Assembly (NCBI GenBank): GCA_024405395.1
Contig: JAKSOW010000006.1
Span: 1 to 52,189 of the forward strand
Direction: 5' to 3'
DNA: 52,189 nt
Origin: Kiritimatiellia bacterium
Lineage (GTDB): Bacteria > Verrucomicrobiota > Kiritimatiellia > RFP12 > UBA1067
The notes under the pieces were generated by a model that saw only the letters and a list, made by a program, of their open reading frames with translations, was not told the DNA's origin and made no database searches. Both the position numbers and the translations under genes were made by a program. The number at the start of each line of letters is the position of its first letter. Positions within the stretch are counted from its first letter, which is position 1. Positions 48,046 through 52,189 of this stretch are shown piece by piece.

Positions 48046-50553
48046 ATGTTGGTGTCCAGAATTGCGTCGATTTTGTCCTTTGCCGCAGTGGCGAGTCTTA
48101 CGCTGCAGGCAACGGAATATGCTTATGTGGATCCGGTCTTTCGCGTGGACAATCCTTCGGGCGCCACCTCCAACAGCATCGTGAACTGTGTCTTCACCAA
48201 GACTGTAGCCGGTGAGACCGTGGCTTCCTCCTGGGCCGAATTCTCGGCCGCCACCTCCGGTACGCTGGTAAAGGACGGCACGGGATGGATCACAATCGAC
48301 CGGGACCTTTCCAAGTTCATGGGCGAGATTCATGCGGCCGCCGGCGTGCTGCACATCCATCACCATTTTGGTCTCGGCAGCTTCCTCGGCGGCGCGGGCT
48401 ATGCGCATGCGGGCGCAACGCTCTATCTGCATCAGCCGGCGAATGGCGACATCCTGCCCAACAGTTCGCCCTACGACAACTACTGCATCAAGGCGCTCAT
48501 TTTCGAGGGCACCGGCACGCCCGAAGTCGGTGCGGCCCTGTGGATACGCAGCGAGCGCAGTGGCGAGAACAACTGGTCATTGATGCGCTACCCCACGCTC
48601 TCGGGCGATGCCACGCTGCTTGTGGACAAGGGCAGCTACTACATGAACTGGCGCCCCGAATCCGAGCTGCGTCTCAATGGCCACACCCTTACGCTTGTTG
48701 GTGCACCTGGTCAGACGCGGCCATCTCTGCGCCTCAACAACATTTCCGCCACCGCCGGCCATCTGATCGTAAGGAACGTGAAATTCGGGATGACGAACCT
48801 CGTGGATCTGCCGGGCGACTCGGAGGCTTCGCTGACGCTCGACGAGAATGGTGCCTGTGAACTCACGCAGGGCAACGGAAAAAAGACCTGGACAGTCAAC
48901 TACGGCGCCAAAGCCTACTATTGGGCGCTGAGTCCCCAGAATGCGGATGGCTACGGCTACAAGGTGGGCGACACCAATCGGCAGGCCTGGGCGGGCGCCG
49001 TCAATCTTGCCTCCGACCTTCGGCTCTACAACAACTGCTATCTGGAGCCGCGTGTGGTCAGCGCCACGGAGATCCTCACCAATGCGCATCACATCGGCCT
49101 CAATCTCCATGGTCCCGTAAGCGGCAATTATGGCATCCGGACATTCCCCGGTGCGGCGGCGCGCTATCGTACCGACATCACGTTGGGGCTGGCCAATCCC
49201 GCGAATTCCTTCACGGGCGGCGTAACCCTCGACGGCACGAACTGCACGCTTGCGCTTTACGCCAATGGGGCTCTGCCGGCTACGGGCGGCGCGGCCTCCC
49301 TCACGAACGGCGCGGTCCATCTTGTGGGCAACGACGTCTTTGATCTGCCCGACCTGAACATGGGTGGCACGGGCCTGGTGCAGCAGACCTCGTCCTCTGG
49401 CGGCCGCTGGAAGACGGTCTCGAAGTGCGGCCCCGGCAACCTGGTGTGGAATTCCTCTTCGACCGCCGCCACTTTCGACATCCGTGAGGGCATGCTGGTG
49501 CTGCCGAGCTTTGCGGACAATGTCGATTGGTCGTCTGTGGCCGGCCTCAAGGTGAGCACCAACAAGTACACGGCCGCCAACTACGCAAACGGGGTCCTGT
49601 TTGACGCCGACAGGACAGTGTTGCTGCCGGAAGCCGCCTATAATCTGAAGAACTGGAGTTTTGCGGGAGGTACCTACACTATCTACAGCTATGCCGGCTA
49701 TCTGTGGAATCGGGCACCGACGAACGAGACCTGGAGCGTGGCGATGGTGATGGACAAGGGTGGACGCATGACGCTGGACGGCGAAGTCATCGTGGATCAG
49801 ACGGTGCGCAACGAGGCGAAGACGGCGAACTTCACCATAGCACCCGGTCCGCACGCCTTCGAGTTCCGCTATTTCTGCACCTCTGGGAATTCCGGCGCCT
49901 CGGGTTTGGTTTATCCAGAGACCGTCTTCAAGCAGATTGACGACGAATATTTCCCCACCAACAGCGTTCTCAAGCATGACAACCCCGCGCTCGGCGAGAA
50001 GGGTGGGCTTTGGAGCAACAACTGCGGCTTCATGTTTGACCGCCATGGCCGCCGTACGCACGTCTACACGGACTATACCAGGGCCGAAGACCCTGGCGAT
50101 GGCTCGTTCTTCACGTTCTCGACGAACCAAATGGATGTCGCCGCCGGCACTGTGCCGAAGTTGGAGGCATTGCGCTTTGGGGTAGGTGCGGGAATCAACC
50201 TGAATGGCTGGAACTGCCTTTCGGCCACGACGTTGGAAGGTCTGCCTTTGATTCAAGGCGGCGACTTCGCCGTCACGCGCGCCTGGAGCTTCTCGGGTGA
50301 AGATGTGGCCCAAGGCGCCTGCCTTTCGATGACGGGGCGCCTCACCCTGGGGCCGGAGGCGACGCTGTCGGTGACGGATACGGCATCATTGCCGCGTGAA
50401 ACGCGGGTGGTCGCCCGTGCGGCAGGCGGCATAGAGCTGCCGGATGGCGTCAATGGCCAGCGCGTGGGGGCGCGCCATTATCGTCTGGTCAAGACCGCCG
50501 ACACCGAGTTGACGCTGGTGTATGCCGCCGGGACGACGCTCCTGTTCCGCTAA
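48046..50553 (+). CDS. large secreted beta-strand-rich protein with PA14-like segment
   Basis: 835 residues from the ATG at 48046 (GGGAG 7 nt upstream); ATGs at 48043 and 48004 are alternatives. A signal peptide (MLVSRIASILSFAAVASLTLQA) is followed by a long beta-rich region with autotransporter-associated-strand phrases (NSFTGGVTLDGTNCTLALYANGALPATGG). A PA14-like part sits at about 520-630 (WSVAMVMDKGGRMTLDGEVIVDQTV, PGPHAFEFRYF), then more beta repeats. The C-terminus ends LTLVYAAGTTLLFR. PA14 domains bind carbohydrates. No catalytic motif was seen; probably a surface glycan-binding protein. Confidence 0.7.
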   Translation: MLVSRIASILSFAAVASLTLQATEYAYVDPVFRVDNPSGATSNSIVNCVFTKTVAGETVASSWAEFSAATSGTLVKDGTGWITIDRDLSKFMGEIHAAAGVLHIHHHFGLGSFLGGAGYAHAGATLYLHQPANGDILPNSSPYDNYCIKALIFEGTGTPEVGAALWIRSERSGENNWSLMRYPTLSGDATLLVDKGSYYMNWRPESELRLNGHTLTLVGAPGQTRPSLRLNNISATAGHLIVRNVKFGMTNLVDLPGDSEASLTLDENGACELTQGNGKKTWTVNYGAKAYYWALSPQNADGYGYKVGDTNRQAWAGAVNLASDLRLYNNCYLEPRVVSATEILTNAHHIGLNLHGPVSGNYGIRTFPGAAARYRTDITLGLANPANSFTGGVTLDGTNCTLALYANGALPATGGAASLTNGAVHLVGNDVFDLPDLNMGGTGLVQQTSSSGGRWKTVSKCGPGNLVWNSSSTAATFDIREGMLVLPSFADNVDWSSVAGLKVSTNKYTAANYANGVLFDADRTVLLPEAAYNLKNWSFAGGTYTIYSYAGYLWNRAPTNETWSVAMVMDKGGRMTLDGEVIVDQTVRNEAKTANFTIAPGPHAFEFRYFCTSGNSGASGLVYPETVFKQIDDEYFPTNSVLKHDNPALGEKGGLWSNNCGFMFDRHGRRTHVYTDYTRAEDPGDGSFFTFSTNQMDVAAGTVPKLEALRFGVGAGINLNGWNCLSATTLEGLPLIQGGDFAVTRAWSFSGEDVAQGACLSMTGRLTLGPEATLSVTDTASLPRETRVVARAAGGIELPDGVNGQRVGARHYRLVKTADTELTLVYAAGTTLLFR

Positions 50554-50581
50554 TAGTCGTCCGCCCGTTGGCTTTGTTTTG

Positions 50582-50590
50582 TGGTATAAT
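50582..50590 (+). promoter_or_regulatory. extended -10 promoter for hydG
   Basis: TATAAT at 50585-50590 directly preceded by TGG. No -35 at the proper distance was found, so recognition would rely on the extended -10. GGAAAGAAGG (50601-50610) is the ribosome site. Confidence 0.6.
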
Positions 50591-50619
50591 ATCGCCTGTT
50601 GGAAAGAAGGCAACAGGAC

Positions 50620-52155
50620 ATGGCTACCCGAAACGGCATCAGACAATTTAAGGACGAACAGGACTACCGCGAACATTTTGTCATCCAGGGCGAAATCGAC
50701 AAGTATCTGCCCGGCGGCAAGCATTTCATCGATGAAGACCTCATCAACCGCACGTTGGCCGAAGCCGACGCCACGCCGGTTGACCCCGTGAGGATCCGCG
50801 AGATCATCGCCAAGAGCGAATCCACCTGCGAGACGCTGGAGATCGCCGAAACGGCGGCGCTGATGCGGGTGACGGATCCGGCCCTCTTCGAGGAGATGCG
50901 GGCGGCGGCGGACCGCATCAAGAAGAAGGTCTACGACAACCGCATCGTCTTCTTCGCGCCGCTCTACGTGGCCAACCCGTGCGTCAATGGCTGCCGCTAC
51001 TGCGGATTCCGCGAGGGCAACGCCCAGCAGAAGCGCCGCATCCTCACGATGGACGAGGTGCGCGAGGAGGTGGAGGTGCTGGCCGGCCGCATCGGCCACA
51101 AGCGCCTCATCGCCGTCTACGGCGAGCACCCGAAGTCGTCCACCGACTACATCGCCGACTCGATCGAGGCGATCTATAAGACCGCCTGCAAGGCGCCGAA
51201 GACGGGCGCCCCCGTGGGAATCCGCCGTGTGAACGTCAATGCCGCGCCATTGCCCGTGGATGATCTGCGCGTGCTCAAGGACGTGGGCATCGGCACCTTC
51301 CAGGTGTTCCAGGAGACGTACAACCGCAAGCTCTACGAGCAGATGCATCCGGCCTGGAGCGTGAAGGGCAACTACGACTGGCGCACGACCTGTTTCCACC
51401 GCTGCATGGAGGCGGGGGTGGACGACGTGGGCCTGGGCGTGCTCTACGGCCTCTGCGACTGGCGCTTCGAGGTGCTGGCCACGATTCTCCATGCGCGCGA
51501 CCTCGAGCGCTGGTTCAACATCGGGCCGCACACGATCTCCTTCCCGCGCCTGGAGCCGGCCTCCGGCACGCGCGTGCCCGAGGAGTCTCCGTGGCTCATC
51601 GACGACGAGACGTTCCGCCGCATTCTCGTGGTGATGCGTCTTTCGGTGCCGTACACGGGCATGATCGTCACGGCGCGCGAGAGTCCCGAGTCGCGCAACC
51701 GCGCGCTCGACTGCGGCATGACGCAGCTGGACTGCTCCTCCAACATCGCCATCAAGGGCTACAGCGACTTCTCAGACGAGGCGCACCAGGAGAAGGAGCG
51801 CCAGCAGTTCATGCTGTCGGACAACCGCTCCATCGAGGAGATGGTGAAATATCTGGCCGACCGCGGCACGATCACCTCGTTCTGCACGGCGGGCTACCGC
51901 TGCGGCCGCACGGGCGGCTGCATCATGGATGCGCTCAAGACCGGCCGTGAAGGCAAGTTCTGCAAGATCAACGCCGTGCTCACCTTCCGTGAGTGGCTGG
52001 ACGACTTCGCGAAGGACCCGGCCACCATCGCCGCCGGCGAAGATCTGATCAAGAAGGAACTCGCGGGCATCGAACAGTGGGTGCCGAAGTTCTATCCCAC
52101 CGTCAAAAAGCAATATGACGCCACGTGCGCCGGCGCGCGCGACCTCTTCTTCTGA
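50620..52155 (+). CDS. hydG: [FeFe]-hydrogenase H-cluster maturase HydG (radical SAM)
   Basis: 511 residues. The ATG at 50620 was chosen because GGAAAGAAGG lies 9 nt upstream; a TTG at 50599 is before it. HydG cleaves tyrosine to supply CO and CN- for the hydrogenase cluster. The radical-SAM motif is C121-x3-C125-x2-C128 (CVNGCRYC). The C-terminal auxiliary-cluster region normally reads C-x2-C-x22-C; here it is C422-T-A-G425, so the second Cys is Gly, while C428 and C434 are extra and C448 occupies the third position. The conserved RTG and FCKINAVLTFREWL context confirms HydG over ThiH, as does the length. The next gene may overlap (TGATG). Confidence 0.9.
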   Translation: MATRNGIRQFKDEQDYREHFVIQGEIDKYLPGGKHFIDEDLINRTLAEADATPVDPVRIREIIAKSESTCETLEIAETAALMRVTDPALFEEMRAAADRIKKKVYDNRIVFFAPLYVANPCVNGCRYCGFREGNAQQKRRILTMDEVREEVEVLAGRIGHKRLIAVYGEHPKSSTDYIADSIEAIYKTACKAPKTGAPVGIRRVNVNAAPLPVDDLRVLKDVGIGTFQVFQETYNRKLYEQMHPAWSVKGNYDWRTTCFHRCMEAGVDDVGLGVLYGLCDWRFEVLATILHARDLERWFNIGPHTISFPRLEPASGTRVPEESPWLIDDETFRRILVVMRLSVPYTGMIVTARESPESRNRALDCGMTQLDCSSNIAIKGYSDFSDEAHQEKERQQFMLSDNRSIEEMVKYLADRGTITSFCTAGYRCGRTGGCIMDALKTGREGKFCKINAVLTFREWLDDFAKDPATIAAGEDLIKKELAGIEQWVPKFYPTVKKQYDATCAGARDLFF

Positions 52156-52189
52156 TGACGCGCGCGACCCCAGTGGACGGAGCTCTTGA
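52155..52189 (+). CDS. start of a downstream gene, cut by the window edge
   Basis: An ATG at 52155 overlaps the hydG stop (TGATG) and gives MTRATPVDGAL before the edge. The coupling suggests another maturation gene (hydE or hydF), but eleven residues cannot show that. Confidence 0.35.
   Translation, partial: MTRATPVDGAL

Noticed and set aside
1..52189. tRNA or rRNA genes
   Set aside because: No T-arm-like GGTTCGAATCC context with a cloverleaf and no rRNA segments were noticed; a tRNAscan/Infernal run would settle it.

Overview
This 52.2-kb window is GC-rich and densely coding. It looks like a chromosomal piece of an anaerobic, polysaccharide-degrading gut or rumen bacterium of the Planctomycetota-Verrucomicrobiota group, most likely Kiritimatiellota. 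That placement is inferred from gene content: pyruvate:ferredoxin oxidoreductase and an [FeFe]-hydrogenase maturase (H2-forming fermentation), many secreted glycosidases without SusC/SusD, DUF1080 and Tat-exported Gfo/Idh/MocA proteins, and very large repetitive secreted proteins. No rRNA, tRNA, CRISPR array or intact transposase was recognised.

Layout. (1) 1-7420: a secreted FnIII-like protein, a GH28 pectinase, a KduD-like dehydrogenase, a DUF1080 lipoprotein, a Tat-exported oxidoreductase and a membrane protein. (2) 7422-13915: an orphan response regulator, a membrane-anchored metallophosphoesterase, proA, a GH10 xylanase and a GH20 hexosaminidase, all tightly packed. (3) 14017-20676: a His/Gly-rich secreted protein, PFOR, a bidirectional terminator, a HIT protein and a large secreted protein of unknown function. 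(4) 20700-22895: a gene-poor, more AT-rich stretch with a 92-nt long-arm hairpin, a 22-bp tandem repeat, paired palindromes and a RelE/ParE-type toxin-antitoxin module. (5) 22896-27958: a five-gene run of two lipoproteins (one CsgG-like) and three secreted proteins. (6) 28029-35087: two copies of a cassette bounded by hairpins. Each holds a truncated AAA-type ATPase and a small secreted zinc-ribbon peptide, and the copies flank a 1755-residue repeat protein. (7) 35178-44441: a serine hydrolase, GH27 fused to YhcH, an alpha/beta hydrolase, a multipass acyltransferase-like protein and a GH106-like rhamnosidase. This reads as a rhamnose- and galactose-rich (pectin side-chain) utilisation locus. 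(8) 44528-52189: RimK-type ligase, Dus, a second GH28, a PA14-like secreted protein and HydG.

How the parts fit: the GH28, GH106, GH27, KduD-like and esterase-like genes point to pectin or rhamnogalacturonan breakdown outside the cell. DUF1080 with the Gfo/Idh/MocA protein suggests a 3-keto-glycoside route. PFOR and HydG are the fermentative end. Promoters are easy to see: a TTGnnn box, 17-18 bp, then TATAAT, usually with an upstream TGN. In four cases the -10 box ends only 6-7 nt before the ATG, which predicts leaderless mRNAs. The most unusual items are the hairpin-bounded duplicated cassette, the CsgG-like lipoprotein operon, the leaderless promoters, the GH27-YhcH fusion and a HydG whose C-terminal cluster motif has lost its second cysteine.
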